64,000 nt of DNA from contig NZ_VIUE01000002.1 of assembly GCF_007828215.1 (NCBI RefSeq), forward strand, positions 372,001 to 436,000. Direction: 5' to 3'. The position numbers were made by a program, and so were the translations under genes. Below are positions 16,857 to 25,361 of this stretch, in pieces (the stretch's first letter is position 1; each line of letters opens with the position of its first letter). The DNA is from Pseudomonas sp. SJZ074 (GTDB lineage Bacteria > Pseudomonadota > Gammaproteobacteria > Pseudomonadales > Pseudomonadaceae). The notes under the pieces are model-generated. The model was not told where the DNA came from and did not search any database. It saw only the letters and a program-made list of their open reading frames with translations.

Positions 16857-17762
16857 CTAACGACTGAGCGCGACCACGAACTCCAGGAACGCCCGCACCT
16901 TGGCCGGAGGAAGATGCCGAGAGGGGTACAAGGCGTACAGTGGAAAATACTCATCCGGCCAGTCCGGGAACAGCTCGACCAGTGTGCCCGCCCGCAAAGC
17001 GGGCTCCACACCCAACGCCAATACCTGGGCAACGGCTTGGCCTTCTTCACAGATCCGATGCATCGTGCCTACATCGTTGACCATCAGCCGCCCATGGGTC
17101 TTGACGCTCAGCCGCTCGGCGCCTCGATGAAATTCCCAGGGGAAGGCCCTGCCGGTTTGCGGATCGCGAAAATCAACACATACATGCCCAGCGCTTTCCA
17201 GTTCGGTCGGGTGCAGGGGGCGACCATGCTTTTTCAGGTAGGCCGGAGAAGCAACGGTCAGGACACGGGTTTGCAGCAACTGCCTCCCGATCAGTAAAGA
17301 CGAAGGCGGCTCGCCGAAGCGCACGGCCAGGTCCATCCCGTCTGCGATCAGATCGCCCAACTGCTCGCGGGTCACCAGGTCCAACTCGATGGCGGGATAG
17401 GTAGCCATGAAGCCGCCCAGCGCCGGCGCCAGGAACAGTCGGGAGAAGTACGGGTCGACGTTGACTCTCAACCGTCCACGTACCGCCGTGGCACTGCCTG
17501 AAGCCAGCGTCGCGGCCTCCTCCAGGCTTGCCAGCAACGGTGCGATTTCCTCATACAAGCGCCGCCCCTCGTCAGTCAGCTTCACGGAACGGGTGGTGCG
17601 GTCGAACAGCCGGATGCCGAGCCTCGCCTCCAGGCGTGCAACCGCCCGACTGACCCCGGACTGGGTCATGTCCAGCGCCTCGGCGGCCCTGACGAAGCTC
17701 CCGGTCTCCACCACGGCCGACAGCACCCCCATTCCGCTGACCAAGCGTCCATCGAAACTCAT
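16857..17762 (-). CDS. LysR family transcriptional regulator
   Basis: A 301-residue LysR protein: winged HTH at about residues 10-65 (AAEALDMTQSGVSRAVARLE), then a two-lobed effector domain ending ...FLEFVVALSR. The start has a GAGGAA ribosome site. It is divergent from a broken NmrA-like reductase, with an inverted repeat ATCATCAA-N10-TTGATGAT between them. LysR proteins of this kind commonly control the divergent oxidoreductase. It is convergent with the DUF4198 gene, from which it is 42 bp away. Confidence 0.92.
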   Translation of the reverse strand: MSFDGRLVSGMGVLSAVVETGSFVRAAEALDMTQSGVSRAVARLEARLGIRLFDRTTRSVKLTDEGRRLYEEIAPLLASLEEAATLASGSATAVRGRLRVNVDPYFSRLFLAPALGGFMATYPAIELDLVTREQLGDLIADGMDLAVRFGEPPSSLLIGRQLLQTRVLTVASPAYLKKHGRPLHPTELESAGHVCVDFRDPQTGRAFPWEFHRGAERLSVKTHGRLMVNDVGTMHRICEEGQAVAQVLALGVEPALRAGTLVELFPDWPDEYFPLYALYPSRHLPPAKVRAFLEFVVALSR

Positions 17763-17774
17763 TAATGATTCCTC

Positions 17775-17800
17775 ATCATCAAACTAATGACATTGATGAT
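17775..17800. promoter_or_regulatory. Putative LysR operator between the LysR gene and the NmrA pseudogene
   Basis: Perfect 8-bp inverted repeat ATCATCAA (17775-17782) and TTGATGAT (17793-17800) with a 10-bp spacer, 13 bp upstream of the LysR start. Size, spacing and position fit a LysR autoregulatory site. Confidence 0.6.
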
Positions 17801-17872
17801 ATCGAAGATGTTTTGCGGCGCCGCAATAATTCAACGACAGCGACATCGGGTCGCTCTGAATGAGGACGGCAT

Positions 17873-18723
17873 ATGTACACGATCATGGGTGTAACAGGTC
17901 AGGTCGGCGCTGAGGTTGCACGTGCCTTGTTGGCTGCCCGCCAGCGCGTCAAGGTGGTGGTGCGTGATCTCGAAAAAGGTCAGGCCTGGGCGGAAAAGGT
18001 TGCGAAATCGTGGTGGCCGATGTCAATGACCTCAACACGCTGATCGATGCGTTCAGTGCCAGCACTGGCGTGTTCATCCTGCTGCCGCCCAATTTCGACC
18101 CTTCCGAGGGCTTTGGGGAAACGCGCCGGATCATCGAAAACCTGCGCACTGCGCTCGCCACCGCTCGACCTGAAAAGATCGTGTGTATTTCAACCATCGG
18201 CGCACAGGCTCGTCAGCCTAATCTGTTGAACCAGCTGCAGCTGCTGGAACAGAGCCTCAGCACGCTGGAGCTGCCCGTGACGTTCCTGCGACCTGCCTGG
18301 TTCATGGAAAACTGCCTCTGGGACATTGAACCGGCCAGGAACAGCGGTGTGATTCCAAGCTTTCTCCACCCTCTCGACAAGCCGATTCCCATGATCGCGA
18401 CTGCCGACGTAGGTCGAATGAGCGCGCAGTTGTTGCAGGAGGACTGGCACGGCAAACGCATCATCGAACTGGAATACGAATCCCCTGTAACGCCCAACGA
18501 CATCGCCGCCGCGTTTTCGGAACTGCTCGGCAAGCCGGTGAGAATGGAAGTCGTGCCCGGCGACACCTGGGAGTCGCTATTCCGCTCCCAAGGCATGAAC
18601 AACCCGCTGCCCAGGATTCAGATGCTCGACGGTTTCAACGAAGGCTGGATTCGATTCGAAGGCCTCCCTCGCAAAGGGCACACCGGCCTGAAGGAGGTGC
18701 TGGCGGGTTTGCTTGCCCGCTGA
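17873..18723 (+). pseudogene. NmrA-like NAD(P)-binding reductase, frameshifted
   Basis: The first 42 codons encode a Rossmann start (MYTIMGVTGQVGAEVARALL...DLEKGQAWAEK). The frame then hits a stop at 18041-18043. The rest of the protein (VVADVNDLNTLIDAF... to LKEVLAGLLAR) continues in another frame to 18723. Adding one G in the AAGG run near 17998 restores a 283-residue NmrA-family protein, so one base is missing. The gene has a good ribosome site (GAGGA) and otherwise intact sequence, so the lesion is recent or a sequencing error. The expected role is an NAD(P)H-dependent quinone/aldehyde reductase or redox sensor. Two products, 17873-18043 and one starting inside, are the only direct readings. 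Confidence 0.85.
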
Positions 18724-18794
18724 TTGCGCGGACATGACAGGCTTCCAACTGCGCGGGTCAAAAGGAACTGACCGTCCGGAAGCGCCCGCAACTG

Positions 18795-19712
18795 TCAAAA
18801 CACAAAACCATGCCCCAGCTCACTCTCCATCCACTCCAGGAAACGCCGCACCCTGGGAAAGCCCGAGTGGGCTTTGGGAAACACCAGGTGATGCGCCGCT
18901 ACCGGGGCGCTCAAGGTCTGCGGCGCGACTTCGACCAGCGCACCGCTGACAAGGTATTTCTGCGCCAGCAACGTGCTCTCGAGGGCGAACCCCAGGCCGT
19001 GGCTCGCGGCCTCCAGCGTCATGTAAGAACGGTCGAAACTCAATGCGTAGGGTTTTTCCGGTCGTGCCAGGCCGTGTTGCGCAAACCACTCAGGCCATTT
19101 GAGCAACGTAGCTTCGGAGAGAATCAGATCCTTTTCCAGCAGATCCGCCGCGCTGGTGACACGGTGTCGCGCGAGCAGTGCCGGGGACGCCAGGACCGCG
19201 AAGGTCTCGTTGCGCACGGTTCGCACCTCGTAGCTCGGCCAGTTCGGCTGACCATGGCGGATGTCGACGTCGATCTTGTCCCGGCTGAAATGCAGCGACT
19301 CATACGAACAGGACAGATTGATCTGGATATCCGGATGGCTCAGGCGAAAAGCCTCCAGGCGCGGCATCAACCAGAGCAAGCCGAAGCTGGGCGACGAGTG
19401 AAGCCTCAGGCAGTCGAGGCTGATGTCGCTGGAGGCCCGCTCCGTCGCCACTTCCAGGCTGTGCAACAGCCCGGAAATGTCTTTGAGATATTGCTCGCCG
19501 ACAGGGGTAAGGGTTACGCCGCGGGCCGCGCGCACGAACAGTTGGCGACCGATCATCGCTTCCAGTTTCGCCAATTGATGACTGATTGCCGAAGGCGTCA
19601 GGTCGAGAACTTCCGCGGCCCTGGCCAGGTTGCCAAACCGAGCGGTTTGCTCGAAGGCCTGAATAGCTCTCAGCGGTGGCAGGTTCGCTGGCGTGTTGTC
19701 GTCATGGCGCAT
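18795..19712 (-). CDS. LysR family regulator (GcvA-like)
   Basis: A 305-residue LysR protein of the GcvA-like branch. Its N-terminus is LPPLRAIQAFEQTARFGNLARAA, followed by HTH LDLTPSAISHQLAKLE and an effector domain with the SPSFGLLWLMPRL segment of that branch. It is divergent from the SDR/MFS/transketolase cluster (SDR start 190 bp away), so it is the probable regulator of that cluster. The intergenic region 19713-19901 is AT-richer than its surroundings, as expected for a promoter. Confidence 0.92.
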   Translation of the reverse strand: MRHDDNTPANLPPLRAIQAFEQTARFGNLARAAEVLDLTPSAISHQLAKLEAMIGRQLFVRAARGVTLTPVGEQYLKDISGLLHSLEVATERASSDISLDCLRLHSSPSFGLLWLMPRLEAFRLSHPDIQINLSCSYESLHFSRDKIDVDIRHGQPNWPSYEVRTVRNETFAVLASPALLARHRVTSAADLLEKDLILSEATLLKWPEWFAQHGLARPEKPYALSFDRSYMTLEAASHGLGFALESTLLAQKYLVSGALVEVAPQTLSAPVAAHHLVFPKAHSGFPRVRRFLEWMESELGHGFVF

Positions 19713-19901
19713 GAATGCTCCGCGCAGTTTTCTTAGGGTTTCTTGACGTCAACGTATTCAACCATCCGAGGCTCGCTTTGACGAGAGCTGAATTTTTTTC
19801 ATCAACCAGTGAAGTTTGCATTATTGCTCACCCCTCCCGCTCGGAACACTCTGAATCATCGATCACCCATCGAACCATAAGAACAATCAGAGGAACCGCT
19901 C

Positions 19902-20651
19902 ATGTTGCTTCAAGGCAAAATCGCAATCATTACCGGCGCTGCATCGGAACGCGGTATCGGCCGCGCCACTGCCGTGACCTTCGCCCTGCATGGTGCCCGC
20001 GTCGTGATCCTGGACCTGGATGAATCCGCTGCACGCGACGCGGCTGCCGCGTTGGGCGAAGGCCACCTGGGCCTTGCGGCCAACGTCGCCGACGAAGCCC
20101 AGGTCAAGCAGGCCGTCGCCCACGTCATCGAACATTTCGGCCGTATCGACGTGCTGGTCAACAACGCCGGGATCACCCAACCCATCAAGACCCTCGACAT
20201 CCGTCCCGGCGACTACGACAAAGTGCTCGACGTCAGCCTGCGTGGCACGCTGTTGATGTCCCAGGCCGTGATCCCCACCATGCGCGCTCAAGCGTCGGGC
20301 AGTATCGTCTGCATGTCGTCGGTCTCAGCCCAACGGGGCGGTGGCATCTTTGGCGGCCCGCATTACAGCGCCGCCAAGGCGGGCGTCCTGGGCCTGGGCA
20401 AGGCCATGGCTCGTGAGTTCGGTCCGGACCAGATCAGGGTGAACTCGATTGCACCCGGCTTGATCCATACCGACATCACCGGTGGCCTGATGCAGGATGA
20501 ACGGCGTCACGCGATCATCGAGGGTATTCCGCTGGGTCGTCTGGGCGCCGCCCAGGACGTGGCCAACGCTGCGCTGTTCCTGGCCAGCGACCTGTCCTCC
20601 TATCTCACAGGCGTTACGCTGGATGTCAACGGCGGCATGCTGATTCACTGA
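19902..20651 (+). CDS. SDR family oxidoreductase
   Basis: A 249-residue classical short-chain dehydrogenase. It has the cofactor motif TGAASERGIG, NNAG at about residues 86-89, catalytic Ser in MSSVSAQ and YSAAK, and the C-terminal LDVNGGM ending. The ribosome site is AGAGGAA. An Asp at the end of the second strand (ILDLDE) predicts NAD preference. It is the first gene of a probable operon with an MFS carrier, both transketolase halves and an esterase, so it probably oxidises a polyol or sugar alcohol to the ketose used by the transketolase; that is inference. Confidence 0.92.
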   Translation: MLLQGKIAIITGAASERGIGRATAVTFALHGARVVILDLDESAARDAAAALGEGHLGLAANVADEAQVKQAVAHVIEHFGRIDVLVNNAGITQPIKTLDIRPGDYDKVLDVSLRGTLLMSQAVIPTMRAQASGSIVCMSSVSAQRGGGIFGGPHYSAAKAGVLGLGKAMAREFGPDQIRVNSIAPGLIHTDITGGLMQDERRHAIIEGIPLGRLGAAQDVANAALFLASDLSSYLTGVTLDVNGGMLIH

Positions 20652-20751
20652 TGACACCCAAGCGGGTCGGTAACGGCCCGCGCTGTTCTGGATCGATGAT
20701 GCGCCGGGCGGTAGCGCCTGGCGGTCTATAAAAACAAGAGATCAGACCATC

Positions 20752-22053
20752 ATGATGACCACCCTGACGCTCGACGCGGTTTCGACCGTGCGCTCCAATG
20801 CCTACCGCAAGACTGCCTGGCGCCTGATGCCCTTTTTGATGTTGTGCTATCTGTGCGCCTATCTGGATCGGGTCAATGTGGGGTTCGCCAAACTCCAGAT
20901 GATGAGCGACCTGTCCCTCAGTGAAACCGTCTATGGACTGGGCGCCGGGATGTTCTTTCTCGGCTATTTTCTCTGCGAAGTCCCCAGTAACCTGATCCTG
21001 CACAAGGTCGGCGCTCGCCGCTGGATTGCCCGGATCATGATCTCCTGGGGGATCATCTCCGCGCTCTTCGCCTTCGTCGAGACGGCCTGGCAGTTCTACA
21101 CCCTGCGCTTTTTGCTGGGCATCGCCGAAGCAGGCCTGGCACCTGGCCTGCTGCTTTACCTGACCTATTGGTTCCCCTCCTATCGCCGGGCCAAGATGAC
21201 GGTCCTGTGGTTCATCGCCATCCCGCTGTCCGGCATGATCGGCGGCCCGCTGTCGGGCTGGATCATGAATCAGTTCGCAGGTTTTCATGGCTGGAGCGGC
21301 TGGCAGTGGATGTTCGTCATCGAAGCCATTCCCACCGTGATCGTAGGCCTGTTGGTGCTGACCTACCTGAAGGACGGTGTGCATCAGGCCACTTGGCTGA
21401 CCGACGATGAAAAGGCCTTGGTCAACAAGGAGCTCGCCGAAGACAACAGCCGCAAGGTCACCCATGCTTCGCCACGGGAATTCATCCGCGACCGGCGTTT
21501 GTGGTTGCTGGCGTGCATCTACTTTTGCGTGGTGATGGGCCAGTACGCAATTACCTTCTGGCTGCCAACGCTGATTCGCAACGCCGGGGTTTCCGACCCC
21601 TTGCACATTGGCCTGTTCACCAGCCTGCCCTACCTCTGCGCAATTGCCGCGATGCTGCTGATGGGCCGCAGCGGCGACAAGCACCGTGAGCGTCGCTGGC
21701 ATCTGGTTGCACCGATGATCGCCGGCGCGATAGGCCTGACGCTGGCGGCCCTGCTGGGGGGCAACCTGCTGCTCTCGGTGCTGAGCCTGTGCCTGGCAGC
21801 CGCCGGCGTGCTGTCCGCCTCATCACTGTTCTGGATACTACCCACGACGCTGCTCGGCGGTGTGTCCGCCGCGGCGGGCATCGCCGGCATCAACAGCTTT
21901 GCCAATCTGGCCGGTTTCTGTTCGCCGTACCTGATTGGCTGGATCACTACCACAACAGGCTCGAGCGCTATCGGCATGTACCTGATCACCTGCGTGCTGT
22001 GCATCGGCGCGTGGCTGGTACTGCGAATCCCGGCCGCCTCGGTCAATCGTTAA
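20752..22053 (+). CDS. MFS transporter, anion:cation symporter type
   Basis: A 433-residue 12-helix major facilitator of the ACS family, which takes up sugar acids, tartrate, phthalate and similar organic anions. Family markers are CYLCAYLDRVNVGFAKLQM in helix 1, GYFLCEVPSNLILHKVGARRW, and a GIAEAG..PG segment. The start could be 20752 or 20755 (ATGATG). It lies between the SDR and the transketolase genes and should import the pathway substrate, which by family would be an acid rather than a neutral sugar. Confidence 0.9.
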   Translation: MMTTLTLDAVSTVRSNAYRKTAWRLMPFLMLCYLCAYLDRVNVGFAKLQMMSDLSLSETVYGLGAGMFFLGYFLCEVPSNLILHKVGARRWIARIMISWGIISALFAFVETAWQFYTLRFLLGIAEAGLAPGLLLYLTYWFPSYRRAKMTVLWFIAIPLSGMIGGPLSGWIMNQFAGFHGWSGWQWMFVIEAIPTVIVGLLVLTYLKDGVHQATWLTDDEKALVNKELAEDNSRKVTHASPREFIRDRRLWLLACIYFCVVMGQYAITFWLPTLIRNAGVSDPLHIGLFTSLPYLCAIAAMLLMGRSGDKHRERRWHLVAPMIAGAIGLTLAALLGGNLLLSVLSLCLAAAGVLSASSLFWILPTTLLGGVSAAAGIAGINSFANLAGFCSPYLIGWITTTTGSSAIGMYLITCVLCIGAWLVLRIPAASVNR

Positions 22054-22071
22054 GTTCCTGGAGTCGTCACC

Positions 22072-22920
22072 ATGACTGTCACTTCCCCTATCACGCCGCT
22101 ATCGGCCTTGGCAGATCGCGCCCATAACATCCGCCGCCATGCACTGCGCATGGGCCAGGTCCAGGGTCAGGGCTATGTCGGCCAAGCCCTGGGCGCCGCC
22201 GATCTGTTAGCCGTGTCGTATTTCCATGCGCTGCGCTATCAGCCACAGAATCCCGAATGGGAGGAACGCGACCGCTTCTACCTGTCGATCGGGCACTATG
22301 CGATTGCGCTGTACGCCGCGCTGATCGAGGCCGGAGTCCTCCCCCTCGATGAGCTGGAAACCTATGGTTCGGACGACAGCCGTCTGCCGATGTCTGGCAT
22401 GGCCGCGTACACCCCTGGCATGGAAATCACCGGTGGTTCCCTCGGCCATGGCCTGGGTATCGCCGTGGGTGCGTGCCTGGGGCTCAAACGCAAACAATCG
22501 GACGCATTCGTCTACAACCTCTTGTCCGATGGCGAACTCAATGAGGGGTCGACCTGGGAAGCCGCGATGTCGGCTTCGCACTGGAAGCTCGACAACCTGA
22601 TCGCAATCATCGACGTCAATAACCAGCAGGCCGACGGCCACGCCAGCGAGGTGCTGGCGTTCGAACCGATCGTCGACCGCTGGCAGGCTTTTGGCTGGTT
22701 CACCCAACGGGTGGATGGCAACGATATCGCCGCGCTGGTGGGTGCATTCGACGCCGCGCGCAGCCATCAGGGAAGTCAGCCGCGCGTCATCATCTGCGAC
22801 ACCAAGATGGGCAAGGGCGTTGACTTCCTCGAAACCCGTGAAAAGACCCACTTCATTCGCGTCGACGAGAACGAATGGGATCTGGCATTGAATAACCTGA
22901 AGGTCGGGAGAACCGTATGA
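22072..22920 (+). CDS. Transketolase, N-terminal subunit
   Basis: A 282-residue ThDP-binding half of a split transketolase. The ThDP motif is present as LLSDGELNEGSTWEA ... DVNNQQADG (S replaces the usual first G of GDGE). Other conserved pieces are SIGHYAIALYAAL, GSLGHGLGIAVG and TKMGKGVDF(L/M). A good GGAG ribosome site precedes the ATG. The stop overlaps the start of the C-terminal subunit. Split transketolases in small catabolic clusters usually act on unusual sugars rather than in the pentose phosphate pathway. Confidence 0.92.
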   Translation: MTVTSPITPLSALADRAHNIRRHALRMGQVQGQGYVGQALGAADLLAVSYFHALRYQPQNPEWEERDRFYLSIGHYAIALYAALIEAGVLPLDELETYGSDDSRLPMSGMAAYTPGMEITGGSLGHGLGIAVGACLGLKRKQSDAFVYNLLSDGELNEGSTWEAAMSASHWKLDNLIAIIDVNNQQADGHASEVLAFEPIVDRWQAFGWFTQRVDGNDIAALVGAFDAARSHQGSQPRVIICDTKMGKGVDFLETREKTHFIRVDENEWDLALNNLKVGRTV

Positions 22921-23924
22921 GCAGTGTGAAAACCCCTTCGAGCGGCAAGAAACGCCTGACCACGTCGGCCATGATCGCCTCGATTGCCTCCGAAGGTCAG
23001 GCGACCCGCTCCGCGCCGTTCGGCCACGCACTGGCCGCTTTGGCCGAGCAGCGCTCGGACATCGTCGGGCTGTCGGCGGACCTGTCGAAATACACCGATC
23101 TGCACATCTTCGCCAAAGCCCACCCGGATCGCTTCTACCAGATGGGCATGGCCGAGCAACTGCTCATGAGCGCCGCCGCGGGTATGGCCCGCGAAGGCTG
23201 CGTGCCCTTTGCCACCACCTACGCCGTGTTCGCTTCACGCCGTGCCTATGACTTTATTTGCATGGCCATTGCCGAAGAAAACCTGAACGTCAAGATTGTC
23301 TGCGGGTTGCCCGGGCTGACCACCGGTTACGGTCCAAGCCACCAGGCCACCGACGACCTGGCGATCTTTCGCGCGATGCCGAACCTGATGATCATCGACC
23401 CGTGCGACGCCCTCGAAATCGAACAGGCAGTGCCAGCCATCGCCGCGCACAACGGGCCGGTGTACATGCGTCTGTTGCGCGGCAACGTGCCGTTGGTACT
23501 CGACGAGTACGGCTACCAGTTCGAAATCGGCAAGGCCAAGACCCTGCGCACCGGCAAGGACGTGCTGATCATCTCCACCGGCCTGATGACCATGCGCTCG
23601 TTGGAGGCTGCGCAGAAGCTTCAGGCAGATGGCGTCGACGTCGCCGTGCTCCACGTCCCGACCATCAAGCCGCTGGACGAGCAGACCCTTCTCGCCGAGG
23701 CGCGCAAGTCCGGACGCCTGGTGGTCACTGCCGAAAACCATTCGATCATTGGTGGTTTGGGTGAAGCGGTCGCGACGGTACTGCTACGCAACGGCGTCAC
23801 GCCGACCTTCAGGCAGATCGCATTACCCGATGCCTTCCTGGATGCCGGTGCGCTTCCGACGCTGCACGATCGCTACGGCATTTCGACCGAGGCGGTCTGC
23901 GCGCAAATCAAAAGCTGGCTGTAG
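22917..23924 (+). CDS. Transketolase, C-terminal subunit
   Basis: A 335-residue partner carrying the pyrimidine-binding and C-terminal domains. The conserved glutamate lies in MGMAEQLLMSAAAG; PSHQATDDLAIFRAMPN and the C-terminal IGGLGEAVA segment follow. The ATG overlaps the stop of the N-terminal half (ATGA), giving equal expression of both subunits. Residues 1-30 form a polar extension not needed for the fold. Together the halves would move a two-carbon ketol unit between sugars; donor and acceptor are unknown. Confidence 0.92.
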   Translation: MSSVKTPSSGKKRLTTSAMIASIASEGQATRSAPFGHALAALAEQRSDIVGLSADLSKYTDLHIFAKAHPDRFYQMGMAEQLLMSAAAGMAREGCVPFATTYAVFASRRAYDFICMAIAEENLNVKIVCGLPGLTTGYGPSHQATDDLAIFRAMPNLMIIDPCDALEIEQAVPAIAAHNGPVYMRLLRGNVPLVLDEYGYQFEIGKAKTLRTGKDVLIISTGLMTMRSLEAAQKLQADGVDVAVLHVPTIKPLDEQTLLAEARKSGRLVVTAENHSIIGGLGEAVATVLLRNGVTPTFRQIALPDAFLDAGALPTLHDRYGISTEAVCAQIKSWL

Positions 23925-23972
23925 GTGCTGAAACCCGGGGGCTGCCGGCTCCCGCTTGTCAAGGAGTGACGA

Positions 23973-24917
23973 ATGGACGCTACTGAGCTACTGGACCCTT
24001 CGTATCGATTCTTGCTGGATGAACCGGCCAGCCATTGGACACCCGGCACGCTTGCTGACATCAGGCATCGGGTCAGCCGCGGATATAAATCAGCGCAGGC
24101 CGCACGCTGCGAAGTTAAATGGACGACTGATTCGCCGGAGCCTTCGGGGGTCCGCTTGTGCCTGTATCGGCCCGACTCGACAGCTGAACATCAGGCGCTG
24201 GCCCCCCTGCTGTACATTCACGGCGGCGGTTTTGTCCTGGGCTGCCCCGAAATGGTTGACGACTACCTGGCCGACCTCGCCAACACGCTGAAGATAGCGA
24301 TAGTGGCGGTGGATTATCGGCTCGCTCCAGAGCATCCCTTTCCGGCGCCACTGCAAGACTGCTACACCGCCCTGGAATGGATGGAGCACAACAGCAAACC
24401 CTTTGGCCTGGACATGAGCCGATTGGTGGTCATGGGGCACAGCGCCGGGGCCGGACTCGCCGCTGCGCTGGCGATCGCCGTGCGGGACAGGCAACACCAC
24501 TCCATGGCCGGACTGGTACTCATCTACCCGATGCTCGATCATCGAACCGGCTCATCGAGCGCACCTGTCGATAATCCCACGGGCGGACAGATCGGTTGGG
24601 GACGGCAAGCCAATCAGTTCTGCTGGCAATGCATGCAAGGTTCATATGCCCTCGACGATGAACGCGCGCCGCTGTTCTCACCGGCCCTTGCCCCGGACCT
24701 GCAAGGCCTGCCACCCAGCTTCATCTGCGTCGGAGCACTGGACCTGTTCCTGGAGGAAGACGTGGATTTTGCGCTGAAGCTTTCCCGTTCTGGCGTCCCG
24801 GTGGAGCTCCACGTGTATCCCGGCGTACCGCACATGTTCGATCAGTATCCGGGGGCGCTCACCGAGCGGTGCCATGCAGACGTTGTATCGGCGCTCAGGA
24901 GGCTATGTACCCTGTGA
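23973..24917 (+). CDS. HSL-family alpha/beta-hydrolase (esterase)
   Basis: A 314-residue cytoplasmic esterase of the hormone-sensitive-lipase family. It has the oxyanion HGGGF at about residue 77, the nucleophile Ser157 in GHSAG (GDSAG in most relatives), a probable acid Asp in GALDLFLEED and His in GVPHMFD. The ribosome site AAGGAG supports the ATG at 23973. It is 48 bp after the transketolase, so it probably belongs to the same transcript. It might free the pathway substrate from an ester or lactone, which is inference. Confidence 0.9.
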   Translation: MDATELLDPSYRFLLDEPASHWTPGTLADIRHRVSRGYKSAQAARCEVKWTTDSPEPSGVRLCLYRPDSTAEHQALAPLLYIHGGGFVLGCPEMVDDYLADLANTLKIAIVAVDYRLAPEHPFPAPLQDCYTALEWMEHNSKPFGLDMSRLVVMGHSAGAGLAAALAIAVRDRQHHSMAGLVLIYPMLDHRTGSSSAPVDNPTGGQIGWGRQANQFCWQCMQGSYALDDERAPLFSPALAPDLQGLPPSFICVGALDLFLEEDVDFALKLSRSGVPVELHVYPGVPHMFDQYPGALTERCHADVVSALRRLCTL

Positions 24918-24964
24918 CGGACCGATGCCTCTGTCCTCCCCAGCGGCCCCCCCCGCGCCCCGCG

Positions 24965-25114
24965 TTACCGCGTCTCGGTCACTTTCTTCAACAACCGCGG
25001 CTGGTCAGGATCACGTCCGCGAGCCTCGGCCAGTCGGGCAGCCATCAGGTAGAACCCCTGGATCATGGTGAACGGTTCCAGCAGCGGGTGTTCGGTAGGC
25101 TCGCTTGGCGCCGG
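24965..25114 (-). pseudogene. C-terminal remnant of a SIS-domain sugar isomerase/deaminase
   Basis: Reading the minus strand to the TAA at 24967-24965 gives about 49 residues containing LLEPFTMIQGFYLMAARLAEA and RGRDPDQPRLLKKVTETR. This is the standard end of a SIS-domain protein related to the GlmS isomerase domain/AgaS. The frame has no start and loses similarity at 25114, so only the tail remains. An amino-sugar catabolic gene was probably here once. Confidence 0.7.
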
Positions 25115-25205
25115 CCCTGACGCCGTTGCGGTCGGGGCCGCGGCCCTGATGATCCTGGCGGAAATCAGCCCCGATTATGAGGCGCTGTTGAAGATGCCCC
25201 TGTAA
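25110..25205 (+). pseudogene. Possible C-terminal gene fragment, family not recognised
   Basis: The plus strand reads 31 protein-like codons (AGPDAVAVGAAALMILAEIS then PDYEALLKMPL) to TAA at 25203-25205, with no start. Amphipathic composition and GC-rich third positions suggest a real gene tail. It begins exactly where the opposing SIS remnant ends, which looks like a deletion or inversion scar. Confidence 0.4.
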
Positions 25206-25361
25206 TCCCGGGCAAAGGGCGGACAGGAAAACATCGCGGATGGGCCGGTAACTGACACAATGCGCACACGTCTTCCTGCCCTATCGAGACTGCGCACCTG
25301 GATACTTCCGTCAGGAACCGTCGCAACGAACTGTCGCTCGATATCACGGCCGGCCCCTGGG

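Larger units (their letters stand above)
24918..25361. other. Gene-debris interval with no intact gene
   Basis: 444 bp between the esterase and the gamma-glutamyltransferase. It holds a minus-strand SIS-domain tail (24965-25114) and, head-to-head with it, a plus-strand protein-like tail ending at 25205. No intact gene or clear terminator is visible in the remaining ~150 bp. Confidence 0.65.
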
